From Flemingiibacterium sp045587285 (GTDB lineage: Bacteria > Bacillota > Clostridia > Oscillospirales > CAG-272), in the NCBI GenBank assembly GCA_045587285.1, contig JAZNBZ010000019.1, forward strand, positions 1 to 17,873: a stretch of 17,873 bases of DNA, in the 5' to 3' direction. Below, in pieces: positions 5,781-13,025 of this stretch. How positions within the stretch are numbered: the first letter of the stretch is position 1; each line of letters begins with the position of its first letter. Both the position numbers and the translations under genes were made by a program. Below the pieces are notes generated by a model, which was given only the letters and a program-made list of their open reading frames with translations, made no database searches and was not told the origin of the DNA.

Positions 5781-7482
5781 ATTTTTTGAGCTTATCTGCC
5801 CATTTGAGCATCAGCACGACGGCGCCAAGCGCAATAAACGCTATCGGCAAGCCGAACAGCGCGCCGACGAAAAGGCGCAGATACATCGTTTCAACCATCG
5901 TGAAAACGTGGCAGAAGGTATTCACCGCCGACGCGTACAAGGTTGACGCACCAATTGCAAACGCCCACGCAAGAAGCTTCGAGCGGTTGTTTTTCACGAA
6001 ATAGATATACAGCACGAGGCACGGCCAGCCCAGCAAAAGCTCCTTCGTTCGCGGTCTTGCCACGAACACCTCGGTAAGCCAATTGCGCAGAACCGTTTCG
6101 GTAAAGGATATTTTGTCAACGTTACCGCTTCTCGTCAGATAAATTGCGGTAACCGCCGCGATAAGCGCAAGCAAAACGAAATGATACCAGCGCACCTTGG
6201 AAACGGCGTCGATGGTTATCGCCTTATACTCGCCGATGCTGCGCTTTTTGTAAACGCTCGCCAAAAGCAGTAACAGCGTAAACGCCATCGGAAGCGTGAG
6301 GGATATCTTAACGCCTCGGAATTCGCTGAAGTTAAGGAAATAATCCGTGCCGCCAAGCAAAGCCGACAGCACCGCGCCCGATACGCAGAACAGCAAAAGC
6401 GTCAGCACGACGCTCGACGTGACGAGCGAGGACGTACTCATACGCTCCTTCAGGGTATGCACGTACACAGCCGCCATCGCCACAGCAAAGCAGGGCGCGA
6501 ACGCCGCAAAAAGCGACGGATAAAACGCAAGGAGCGAGCTTGGCATCACGAGTGATACGGCAAACGCAAGCACCGCCGCACCGATACCGACGAGCGTAAC
6601 GTTACGCTTCGTAAGAAGGTCTATCATAAGCGCGAGCCAAAGCATACAGACCGCCGCCACAGCCGCAGGAATAAACGGATGACGCGACTGATACTCACTG
6701 TACTCGTTATAGTTTACAGTCCCCTCGTTCACAAAGCCGTGGCTTTCCATTTTCTCGCAGTACAGACGCACTACCTCCATAGTACGCAGTGCGTTCTCGT
6801 AATTCGTAAAGCCCTCGTCCTCGAGCTGCTTTACGGTTATGAAGCGGCAGTTTCTATCAAGTGTGGAAATGTATATCTGATAATATCCCGCAGGATAGTC
6901 CATAACGTCCACATTCGTGGTAAAGTACGAGTGGAACGAACGCAGTATATTTCCGTCAGCCGCCTCGACTATAAGGTCGAAGCCGCCGGTCTTCACGTTT
7001 CCGAGCTGCATACCGCCCTCGGTCAAAACGAGCGTAAGATCGTGCTTGTCAACCATTTCGGACACGAATTCTATCTTTCCGTCAGCCTGATGCGCCGAGG
7101 TGAGCGTGCTTTTCTGAAGCTTGACGTATTTTACGCCGTACTCCGTGACAATTCGGTCAAGATCAGCCTCAAGCCACGTCGTCATATCGGGAATAAGCGC
7201 TATATTTACGCCCGCGTCTTTTGCAATATCGAGCAGATAGCGCGGATAGGTGCCGCGATGCTCGTGAATTATCGCGGTGGTAGCACCGGCGTCGATATAT
7301 TCGCCGAGTATGTCAGGAAGCTCCTCGCGCTCAAAAAACTTAGTAAGGCGCGTTAAGTCCACCGCCGCACAATACGTCTTTGAGGATTGCTCGAACCGTA
7401 CTCTGTCCACGACTCCGGGAACTATAAACACGGCGATAAGAAGGAGCGACAGCGCCGCTAAAATAATACGTCTTTTCATCAT
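5779..7482 (-). CDS. DUF5693 multi-pass membrane protein
   Basis: 567 aa. Residue stretch 6-24 is a signal anchor. Residues ~30-265 form an extracytoplasmic domain with a TIM-barrel-like rhythm (AVDLTRLTKFF, GATTAIIHEHRGTYPRYLLDIAKDAGVNIALIPD). Residues 269-560 hold about nine or ten membrane helices. The loop RPRTKELLLGWPC (477-489) is the family hallmark. DUF5693 proteins in Bacillota are, to my recollection, often encoded near csaB (polysaccharide pyruvyl transferase), which suggests a part in surface glycopolymer assembly. Here it lies one base after the MurJ-family gene, so the two are co-transcribed and coupled. ATG codons at 7480-7482 and 7477-7479 are both possible starts. The exact activity is unknown. 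Confidence 0.8.
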   Translation of the reverse strand: MMKRRIILAALSLLLIAVFIVPGVVDRVRFEQSSKTYCAAVDLTRLTKFFEREELPDILGEYIDAGATTAIIHEHRGTYPRYLLDIAKDAGVNIALIPDMTTWLEADLDRIVTEYGVKYVKLQKSTLTSAHQADGKIEFVSEMVDKHDLTLVLTEGGMQLGNVKTGGFDLIVEAADGNILRSFHSYFTTNVDVMDYPAGYYQIYISTLDRNCRFITVKQLEDEGFTNYENALRTMEVVRLYCEKMESHGFVNEGTVNYNEYSEYQSRHPFIPAAVAAVCMLWLALMIDLLTKRNVTLVGIGAAVLAFAVSLVMPSSLLAFYPSLFAAFAPCFAVAMAAVYVHTLKERMSTSSLVTSSVVLTLLLFCVSGAVLSALLGGTDYFLNFSEFRGVKISLTLPMAFTLLLLLASVYKKRSIGEYKAITIDAVSKVRWYHFVLLALIAAVTAIYLTRSGNVDKISFTETVLRNWLTEVFVARPRTKELLLGWPCLVLYIYFVKNNRSKLLAWAFAIGASTLYASAVNTFCHVFTMVETMYLRLFVGALFGLPIAFIALGAVVLMLKWADKLKK

Positions 7483-7483
7483 A

Positions 7484-8980
7484 TCAGTTCACCGAGCGCT
7501 TTGGCAGCAGATACTTGTAAAGACCGCTTACGACTATCACGGCAATATACGTTACGCCGCACGCCGCGAGCGGCAGGATAAAGCCGAAGCGTCCGCCTAT
7601 TGGGTCAAAGCCCGTCAAGTGGAACACGAACCACACGGCAAGTGCCGCCGCACCGGAAAGCAGTATCTTCAAAATATTTTTAGCAAAATCGGGAGTTGCG
7701 TAATTGCCCGCAACCTTCGTTATCGCGACTGCGACGGCTGCGGCGTACACCGTAAACAGAGCCGTCGTGGTAAGGGCTATCGGCACAACGCCGAGATCCG
7801 CCACGAAATAGTTGATTATCGGCTTTGCCACCATTATCACAATGCTTCCTATAACGGGCACCTTGTATCTCGAATCAAGATAAAGCAGCTTGTTAAAGAG
7901 CTCCTGACAGATATATCCGAATACGCCGAAGGTGTATATGACGAAAAGCGTCGCCGTCTGTACCACGTTCTCGCGTGTAAATTCGCCTCGCTCGTAAAGC
8001 ACGGACATAATATCGGTTCCAAACACGACCGCAACGAGAATAAACGGCACGATTATCGCCATAAGCAGTGCTATAAGCTGTTGGGTTATCTTCTTGACCG
8101 TTTCCTTGTCGCCCTTCTCGAAGCTCTTGCTGATTCCGGGGAAGCTTACGTTGCTCATTGCAACGACGAATATGCTCGCGATCGTCACGAAGAAGTTGGA
8201 CGCATAGTAAATGGTCGTCGCAACGCCGCTGTCGTGGCTGACTGCCGCCTTGTCGAACACAAAGCACATATGGAACATTATGCTCGAAATAAAGATGTAG
8301 AGCACCTCAAGGCTCTTTTCTTTTTTGCCCGCGCTATCAAGCGATTTATCGCGGTAGAAAATGCGGAAGCCGTTTTTATAGAAGCTCGGCAGGAGTATCA
8401 CCACGTGAAGGATCCAACCTATGGTAGTAATGATGCTTATTTTATAAATGTCGAGATCCTTGAAGATGAGAGATGCTATTATTATTACATTGTAGGGAAG
8501 GCTCATTACCGAGGTGACGAAGAAGGTCTTGCAGTTCTGCAAAACACCCGCGATAATGTACGCAACTATTACGAAAAGTCCGCTCGGCAGCATAATATAC
8601 ATCATCTGTCTTGCCGCAGGCATAAACGCCGCGTCAAGACCGGGGAGTAAGAACCATTTTATAATGAGGTCTGCACCGACGTACATAAGTGCAGTAACAG
8701 CAATGACAATAAGCGATATTCTGCAAATAAATCGCGAGACGTACTGCTTCTGCGCCGACGGCAAAGCGTTCTCGGGCTTGTTGAGATTTTTGATAACGAG
8801 CGTTCCGAGCGCCGTTCCGATACAGGTAAAGAGGAAGGTTGCAATACCGAAAACCTGAAAATAAATGTCTGTAAGCTCGCTTGCGCCAAACTCGGAAGCA
8901 AAAATTATATTGCGCACGAAGCCAAGTCCTTTTGCGAGCATTATACCAAGCACCATTACAATATAAGTGATACCGCTCAT
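7484..8980 (-). CDS. murJ: MurJ/MviN-family lipid flippase
   Basis: A 498-aa polytopic protein of the MOP superfamily, the typical length, with about 12-14 hydrophobic helices along its whole length. The N-terminus carries the MviN pattern: KGLGFVRNIIFASEFGAS (18-34), with the charged R23 and the FGAS turn, then TD at 37-38 in helix 2. MurJ moves lipid II to the outer face of the membrane for peptidoglycan synthesis. Relatives move other undecaprenyl-linked glycans, so with DUF5693 as partner a surface-polymer flippase is also possible. The ATG at 8980 is chosen over an in-frame TTG at 9001 because AAGGAGGT lies 4 bases ahead at 8985-8992. No separate promoter is seen between the tRNA-Glu terminator and this gene. 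Confidence 0.85.
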   Translation of the reverse strand: MSGITYIVMVLGIMLAKGLGFVRNIIFASEFGASELTDIYFQVFGIATFLFTCIGTALGTLVIKNLNKPENALPSAQKQYVSRFICRISLIVIAVTALMYVGADLIIKWFLLPGLDAAFMPAARQMMYIMLPSGLFVIVAYIIAGVLQNCKTFFVTSVMSLPYNVIIIASLIFKDLDIYKISIITTIGWILHVVILLPSFYKNGFRIFYRDKSLDSAGKKEKSLEVLYIFISSIMFHMCFVFDKAAVSHDSGVATTIYYASNFFVTIASIFVVAMSNVSFPGISKSFEKGDKETVKKITQQLIALLMAIIVPFILVAVVFGTDIMSVLYERGEFTRENVVQTATLFVIYTFGVFGYICQELFNKLLYLDSRYKVPVIGSIVIMVAKPIINYFVADLGVVPIALTTTALFTVYAAAVAVAITKVAGNYATPDFAKNILKILLSGAAALAVWFVFHLTGFDPIGGRFGFILPLAACGVTYIAVIVVSGLYKYLLPKRSVN

Positions 8981-8984
8981 AGCT

Positions 8985-8992
8985 ACCTCCTT
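8985..8992 (-). promoter_or_regulatory. Ribosome binding site that sets the murJ start
   Basis: AAGGAGGT on the minus strand is an eight-base perfect match to the 16S anti-Shine-Dalgarno sequence, placed right before the ATG at 8978-8980. It argues against the TTG at 8999-9001, which lies upstream of it. Confidence 0.85.
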
Positions 8993-9007
8993 AAAGCTCA
9001 AATTTGT

Positions 9008-9038
9008 AAAGAAAAAGCGGACAGCCTAAACTGTCCGC
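9008..9038 (-). terminator. Terminator of the tRNA-Glu transcript
   Basis: On the minus strand, GCGGACAG and CTGTCCGC form a perfect 8-bp stem with a six-base loop, followed by TTTTTCTTT. It begins 12 bases past the tRNA CCA end. It also stands right in front of murJ, whose ribosome binding site begins 20 bases beyond the stem. Confidence 0.88.
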
Positions 9039-9049
9039 CCAAAATTGTT

Positions 9050-9124
9050 TGGTGACCCGTACGGGAATCGAACCCATGTTTCCGCCTTGAGAGGGCGGCG
9101 TCTTAGCCGCTTGACCAACAGGCC
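9050..9124 (-). tRNA. tRNA-Glu, anticodon CUC, CCA end encoded
   Basis: The minus strand folds into a full cloverleaf. The acceptor stem GGCCTGT pairs with ACGGGTC with two G-U pairs. The D arm is short (GTC/GAC). The anticodon stem is CCGCC/GGCGG with loop CTCTCAA, giving anticodon CTC at 9089-9091. The T arm carries TTCGATT, the discriminator is A, and CCA is genome-encoded (9050-9052). It decodes the GAG codon. It has its own near-perfect promoter and terminator. Confidence 0.96.
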
Positions 9125-9142
9125 GTTCTTCAGAACATTGAT

Positions 9143-9171
9143 ATTATATCACAACAGTTCTCATTTGTCAA
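9143..9171 (-). promoter_or_regulatory. Promoter of tRNA-Glu
   Basis: On the minus strand, TTGACA (9166-9171) and TATAAT (9143-9148) are both perfect consensus and 17 bases apart, with TGA ahead of the -10. Such strength is expected for a stable-RNA gene. Confidence 0.9.
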
Positions 9172-9211
9172 TAGTTTTCTGAAAATATTTTTCGATTTTC
9201 TTTTGAATTCA

Positions 9212-9250
9212 TTGGTAGCAATTTGACCATAGATTTGTAGCAAATTAACG
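9212..9250. repeat. Two imperfect 17-bp direct repeats between tRNA-Glu and nrdD promoters
   Basis: TTGGTAGCAATTTGACC (9212-9228) and TTTGTAGCAAATTAACG (9234-9250) agree at 13 of 17 positions and lie 22 bp apart, close to two helical turns. Such spacing fits a regulator binding one face of the DNA, but the region is AT-rich and chance is possible. A possible second nrdD promoter (TGC plus TATGAT at 9266-9271) follows. The rest of 9172-9312 shows nothing else. Confidence 0.25.
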
Positions 9251-9312
9251 TATATTTCGGTATGCTATGATTATAGACAAAAAATATCACGAATTATCGG
9301 CAATATTACCAA

Positions 9313-9341
9313 TTGACTTTTTATACGTAATGCTATATAAT
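9313..9341 (+). promoter_or_regulatory. Promoter of nrdD
   Basis: TTGACT (9313-9318) and TATAAT (9336-9341) with a 17-base spacer differ from consensus at one position. Transcription should begin near 9348, just ahead of the NrdR boxes, leaving a leader of about 160 nt. Confidence 0.85.
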
Positions 9342-9359
9342 AGATACTGCACCCGGATA

Positions 9360-9407
9360 ACACTATATATAGTGGTGTCACCCGACGTGCAACACCATAT
9401 TTTGTAG
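9360..9407 (+). promoter_or_regulatory. Tandem NrdR boxes upstream of nrdD
   Basis: ACACTATATATAGTGG (9360-9375) and ACACCATATTTTGTAG (9392-9407) both fit the known 16-bp NrdR box (ACACwATATaTwGTgT-like), with a 16-base gap between them. A pair of boxes about three helical turns apart is the hallmark of NrdR repression of ribonucleotide reductase genes. The boxes start about 12 bases past the predicted transcription start, which fits repression by blocking initiation or promoter escape. nrdR itself is not in the window. Confidence 0.88.
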
Positions 9408-9425
9408 TATAACGAGTGTATTGAT

Positions 9426-9448
9426 TGCCGCAGACATCGGCATTTTTT
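9426..9448 (+). terminator. Terminator-like hairpin in the nrdD leader
   Basis: TGCCG and CGGCA form a 5-bp stem with a seven-base loop, followed by six T, all inside the nrdD leader. It could act as an attenuator or a pausing site. The stem is short, and I see no competing antiterminator or recognised riboswitch. Confidence 0.35.
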
Positions 9449-9506
9449 ATACTCTTTACGAAGGTGAACGGCTATATACAATAAATAAAATGAAGGAGAA
9501 AACGGT

Positions 9507-11843
9507 ATGATTACCAAGATACTCAAGCGTGACGGACGCGAGGTCCCCTTTAATATTGAAAAGATTGCGACCGCAATTTTCAAGGCGGCAGAGGCTGTCG
9601 GCGGTCACGACTACACAACGTCAATGAATCTTGCCTGCAAGGTAGCAGAGCAGCTCGAGGTTGATTGCGGCCCAAACTGCACCCCCACCGTCGAGCAGAT
9701 TCAGGATACCGTTGAGAAGGTGCTCGTCAACAACGGTCACGCACGCACTGCAAAGGAATATATCCTTTACCGCGCTTCGCGTACCCGTGCACGCGAAATG
9801 AACACCAGACTTATGAAGACCTACGAGGACCTCACCTTCAAGGCGGCGAAGGACTCGGACATCAAGCGCGAAAACGCTAACATCAACGGCGACACCGCGA
9901 TGGGTACGATGCTCAAGTACGGCTCGGAGGGCGCTAAGCAGTTCTACGAGATGTATATCCTCGACCCGAACCACGTAAAAGCACACAGTGAAGGCGATAT
10001 ACATATCCACGATATGGACTTTTTAACCCTCACCACCACCTGCTGCCAGATCGACATCATCAAACTCTTTGAAAACGGCTTCTCGACCGGTCACGGCTTC
10101 CTTCGTGCACCTAACGACATCGCAAGCTACGCGGCTTTAGCGTGCATCGCAATTCAGTCTAACCAGAACGATCAGCACGGCGGTCAGTCCATTCCGAACT
10201 TTGAGTACGGTATGGCAGGCGGCGTAAGAAAGACCTATAAAAAGAATTACAAGAGAAATCTCGCAAAGGCAATTGAGCTTCTTTGCAACGATGCAGAAGC
10301 CGATATGGCAGCTGAACGTATTCTCGGCGAGCTTGGCACTGACGCAGCTCTCGCAAACGACGCACTGTTTGTTGAGAAGATAACTGCCGCTCTCACCGAT
10401 GCGTACGGCGCAGAAAAAGCTGCTCGTATAGTTGAGTTTACCCGCAAGCACGCACTTGCCGAAACCGAGCGTGCTACCTTCCAGGCTATGGAGGCGCTCA
10501 TTCACAACCTCAACACTATGCACTCCCGTGCAGGCGCGCAGATTCCGTTCAGCTCTTTAAACTACGGTCTTGATACCTCCGCGGAAGGCAGACTCGTTAT
10601 GAAGTCCATCCTTCTTGCTACCGAGGCAGGTCTTGGCAACGGCGAAACGCCGATCTTCCCGATTCAGATACTCAAGATCAAGGAAGGCATCAACTACAAT
10701 CCCGAGGATCCCAACTACGATATCTTCAAGCTCGCTTGCAGAGTTTCCGCAAAGCGTCTGTTCCCGAACTTCTCGTTCATCGACGCTCCCTATAACCTTC
10801 AGTACTACAAGCCCGGTCATCCCGAAACCGAGATCGCATATATGGGCTGCCGCACACGCGTTATGGCGAACGTTTACGACAGAGATAACGAGATCGTATA
10901 CGGTCGCGGAAACCTCAGCTTCACCTCTATCAACCTGCCGCGCATTGCAATCAACGCAAACGGTAACGTTGATTGGTTCTTCGAGGAGCTCGACAGAAAG
11001 ATTGCGCTTGTATTCGACCAGCTTCTTGACCGCTTCAAGATTCAGTCCGAAAAGACCGTACGCAATTATCCCTTCCTTATGGGACAGGGCATTTGGCTCG
11101 GCTCGGACAAGCTCGGCATCGACGACAAGGTTGGCGAGGTATTAAAGCACGGTACGCTCACCGTCGGCTTTATCGGACTTGCCGAGTGCTTAAAGGCACT
11201 TATCGGTAAGCATCACGGTGAATCCGCCGAAGCGCAAAGTCTCGGTCTTGAGATCATCGGCTTTATGAGAAAGCGTGCAGACGAAGCAAGCAAGAAGTAC
11301 GGACTCAACTTCAGCGTTATCGGTACTCCCGCTGAGGGACTTTCCGGAAGATTCGTACGCATCGACAAGAAGAAGTTCGGTGTGCTTGAGGGCGTTACCG
11401 ACCGCGACTACTACACCAACTCCTTCCACGTCCCCGTACACTATCCGATCTCCGCGGCAGACAAGATCAAGCTCGAGGCTCCTTACCATAACCTCACAAA
11501 CGCAGGTCACATCACCTACGTTGAGCTTGACGGTGACCCGATGGAAAACCTCGACGCATTCGAGGAGGTTATCCGCTGTATGAAGGAATCGGGCGTTGGT
11601 TACGGCTCGATCAACCACCCCGTAGACCGCGACCCCGTCTGCGGCTACACCGGCATTATCGGCAACGAATGTCCTTGCTGCCACCGCACCGAGGACGACG
11701 GCAAGGGCAAGTTCGAGCGTATCCGCCGTATCACCGGCTACCTCGTTGGAACGCTTGACAGCTTCAACGACGCAAAGCGTGCCGAGGTTGAGGACAGAGT
11801 TAAGCACTCAGTCGGCAGCGCAGACACAAGCGATCTGTTCTAA
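9507..11843 (+). CDS. nrdD: Anaerobic ribonucleoside-triphosphate reductase (class III)
   Basis: NrdD makes deoxyribonucleotides from ribonucleoside triphosphates without oxygen, using a glycyl radical installed by the activase NrdG. The 778-aa protein has an N-terminal ATP-cone (about 1-95, starting ITKILKRDGREVPF), the IHIHDMDF and TTTCCQID blocks (166-183), the STGHGFLR segment, and the C-terminal radical site RRITGYLVG with the likely glycyl radical at G744. The zinc region has C712, C722, C724 and C725 (DPVCGYTG...ECPCCH), which differs from a plain CxxC-CxxC layout. AAGGAG at 9493-9498 sets the start. NrdR boxes upstream indicate dNTP-responsive repression. No nrdG follows; the next gene converges from the other strand, so the activase must lie elsewhere. 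Confidence 0.96.
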   Translation: MITKILKRDGREVPFNIEKIATAIFKAAEAVGGHDYTTSMNLACKVAEQLEVDCGPNCTPTVEQIQDTVEKVLVNNGHARTAKEYILYRASRTRAREMNTRLMKTYEDLTFKAAKDSDIKRENANINGDTAMGTMLKYGSEGAKQFYEMYILDPNHVKAHSEGDIHIHDMDFLTLTTTCCQIDIIKLFENGFSTGHGFLRAPNDIASYAALACIAIQSNQNDQHGGQSIPNFEYGMAGGVRKTYKKNYKRNLAKAIELLCNDAEADMAAERILGELGTDAALANDALFVEKITAALTDAYGAEKAARIVEFTRKHALAETERATFQAMEALIHNLNTMHSRAGAQIPFSSLNYGLDTSAEGRLVMKSILLATEAGLGNGETPIFPIQILKIKEGINYNPEDPNYDIFKLACRVSAKRLFPNFSFIDAPYNLQYYKPGHPETEIAYMGCRTRVMANVYDRDNEIVYGRGNLSFTSINLPRIAINANGNVDWFFEELDRKIALVFDQLLDRFKIQSEKTVRNYPFLMGQGIWLGSDKLGIDDKVGEVLKHGTLTVGFIGLAECLKALIGKHHGESAEAQSLGLEIIGFMRKRADEASKKYGLNFSVIGTPAEGLSGRFVRIDKKKFGVLEGVTDRDYYTNSFHVPVHYPISAADKIKLEAPYHNLTNAGHITYVELDGDPMENLDAFEEVIRCMKESGVGYGSINHPVDRDPVCGYTGIIGNECPCCHRTEDDGKGKFERIRRITGYLVGTLDSFNDAKRAEVEDRVKHSVGSADTSDLF

Positions 11844-11849
11844 AAATAC

Positions 11850-11884
11850 ATCAACCGCACACCAAGGTGTGCGGTTGATTTTTT
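11850..11884 (+). terminator. Bidirectional terminator between nrdD and the isomerase-like gene
   Basis: ATCAACCGCACACC (11850-11863) and GGTGTGCGGTTGAT (11866-11879) are perfectly complementary, and T bases follow. On the minus strand the stem is followed by GTATTTTTAG, so both convergent genes can end here. The isomerase-like gene's TAA (11883-11885) lies in the T-tract. Confidence 0.93.
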
Positions 11885-12686
11885 ATTTGTATTCCCTTTT
11901 CAAAATCTCGTCTGCCGCCGCACGGATTTCCTCGCCGTGAGTGAAATTCTCGCGGTACACCTCGATGATGTATTTGCCCGAGTAGCCCTCGCGCTCGAGT
12001 CGGCTCATTACACCCTTAACGTCGAGCTCGCCCAAGTACGGCAAGCGGCACACTCCGTCCTTCCAGTCGTTTATATGCACGTGAACTATGTCGCTACCCA
12101 TTGCGTCGAGCATTTTGTGCGCATCAACGCCGCCGCGTGCGGTCTGCTTTAAGTCAAACACGAACTTGATATTTCCCTCACCAAAGCGCTCGTGAAGCTC
12201 GCGCATAAACTTGGGCTCACCCGCACGTGCCGTGGACACGTTTTCGTGTATGAGCATCACGCCCTCGCTTTTGGCAACGCCCATAAGATGCGCGAACACC
12301 TCACAGTAATTATCCATACCAAAGAACGGCGAGCGTGTTGCGTCACCGTGAAAAACCGTGTAGTCCGCGCCGAGATACGCCGCCGCGTGGAAAAATCGGC
12401 GGTAGAAGTCCGCAGAGTCAAGCGCACGCTTTTTGCACGCGGAGAAAAACATCATATATTCAAAGCCCGACATAAACGGGTGCAGGGATACCACCTTGGT
12501 ACCGCCCTCGTCGCACTCTTTTTTTATAAGCTTCAAATACGGCTCCTCAAGCTCGGAAAACGTATTTATAAATATTTCTATATTTTTAAATCCAAGCGCT
12601 ATACTCTGTTTAACTGCATCGAGCGTGTCGGCAGGATAAAAGCAGGCACTCGACATACCTATTCGCGAAAAATCCGTATAAAGCAC
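11883..12686 (-). CDS. Sugar phosphate isomerase/epimerase-like TIM-barrel protein
   Basis: Up to 267 aa of the xylose-isomerase-like / AP-endonuclease-2 superfamily, whose members use a divalent metal to isomerise or epimerise sugars or inositols. Probable metal and active-site residues fit the fold: E37 (KNIEIF), H69 (SLHP), H113 (VFHGD), E148 (IHENV), D178 (FDLKQ), H203/H205 (HVHIND) and E242 (IEVY). The substrate cannot be told. The start is uncertain. GTG at 12684-12686 is the only upstream choice before a stop, but AAGGGA abuts it with no spacing; ATG at residue 11 has no binding site. I see no convincing promoter. It is a single gene between nrdD and a divergent small gene. Confidence 0.8.
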   Translation of the reverse strand: MLYTDFSRIGMSSACFYPADTLDAVKQSIALGFKNIEIFINTFSELEEPYLKLIKKECDEGGTKVVSLHPFMSGFEYMMFFSACKKRALDSADFYRRFFHAAAYLGADYTVFHGDATRSPFFGMDNYCEVFAHLMGVAKSEGVMLIHENVSTARAGEPKFMRELHERFGEGNIKFVFDLKQTARGGVDAHKMLDAMGSDIVHVHINDWKDGVCRLPYLGELDVKGVMSRLEREGYSGKYIIEVYRENFTHGEEIRAAADEILKREYK

Positions 12687-12727
12687 TCCCTTCGGTCAGA
12701 ATTTACTAAAGCGGCAAAAAGCCACTA

Positions 12728-12757
12728 ATGACATTACGCTACGATATATGCTACAAT
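12728..12757 (+). promoter_or_regulatory. Candidate promoter of the small membrane protein gene
   Basis: ATGACA (12728-12733), an 18-base spacer ending in TGC, and TACAAT (12752-12757) give an extended -10 promoter about 22 bases ahead of the ribosome binding site's gene start region. Each hexamer is one mismatch from consensus. Confidence 0.5.
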
Positions 12758-12785
12758 TATTACAGTAACATATAGGAGAACGAAA

Positions 12786-13025
12786 ATGAAAAAGCTAAAA
12801 TTTCCGACACTCTGCCGAGTGTCGATGAACATACTGAAAATCGGACTTGCGCCCGTTGCACTGACCTTTTTATACATAGCCTTCGCACACTCGTCGCTCG
12901 ATGCGTACGACTCCGCGCGGCTATTTCCGTCGCTTTTGTCACAGCTCGAGCACGCGGTAATGTCGCTCACGCTTATAGTGTGCGGCGCGTTGCTTTTTGA
13001 CGCTGCATCGCGCGAGGGGCGGTAA
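12786..13025 (+). CDS. Small two-helix membrane protein, unknown function
   Basis: 79 aa. A basic start (MKKLKF) is followed by a hydrophobic helix at about 17-34 (LKIGLAPVALTFLYIAFA), a short charged loop (DAYDSARLFPSLLSQLEHA) and a second helix at about 57-71 (AVMSLTLIVCGALLF), then a short polar tail. AGGAG at 12774-12778 lies 7 bases ahead of ATG, and a plausible promoter supports real expression. I recognise no family. The gene converges on the helicase gene with no gap: its TAA ends at 13025 and the helicase TAA occupies 13026-13028. No terminator separates them, so the transcripts likely overlap. Confidence 0.65.
   Translation: MKKLKFPTLCRVSMNILKIGLAPVALTFLYIAFAHSSLDAYDSARLFPSLLSQLEHAVMSLTLIVCGALLFDAASREGR

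Noticed and set aside
7277..8650. Long plus-strand open frame opposite murJ and DUF5693
   Set aside because: It has an implausible composition rich in His, Arg and Tyr, crosses two real genes, and no start signal is seen. It is an antisense artefact.
8981..9001. TTG start of murJ at 9001
   Set aside because: The near-perfect ribosome binding site at 8985-8992 lies downstream of it and points to ATG 8980.
9348..9506. Cobalamin or other known riboswitch in the nrdD leader
   Set aside because: I find no conserved riboswitch core, and the leader is too short for a cobalamin aptamer plus its expression platform.
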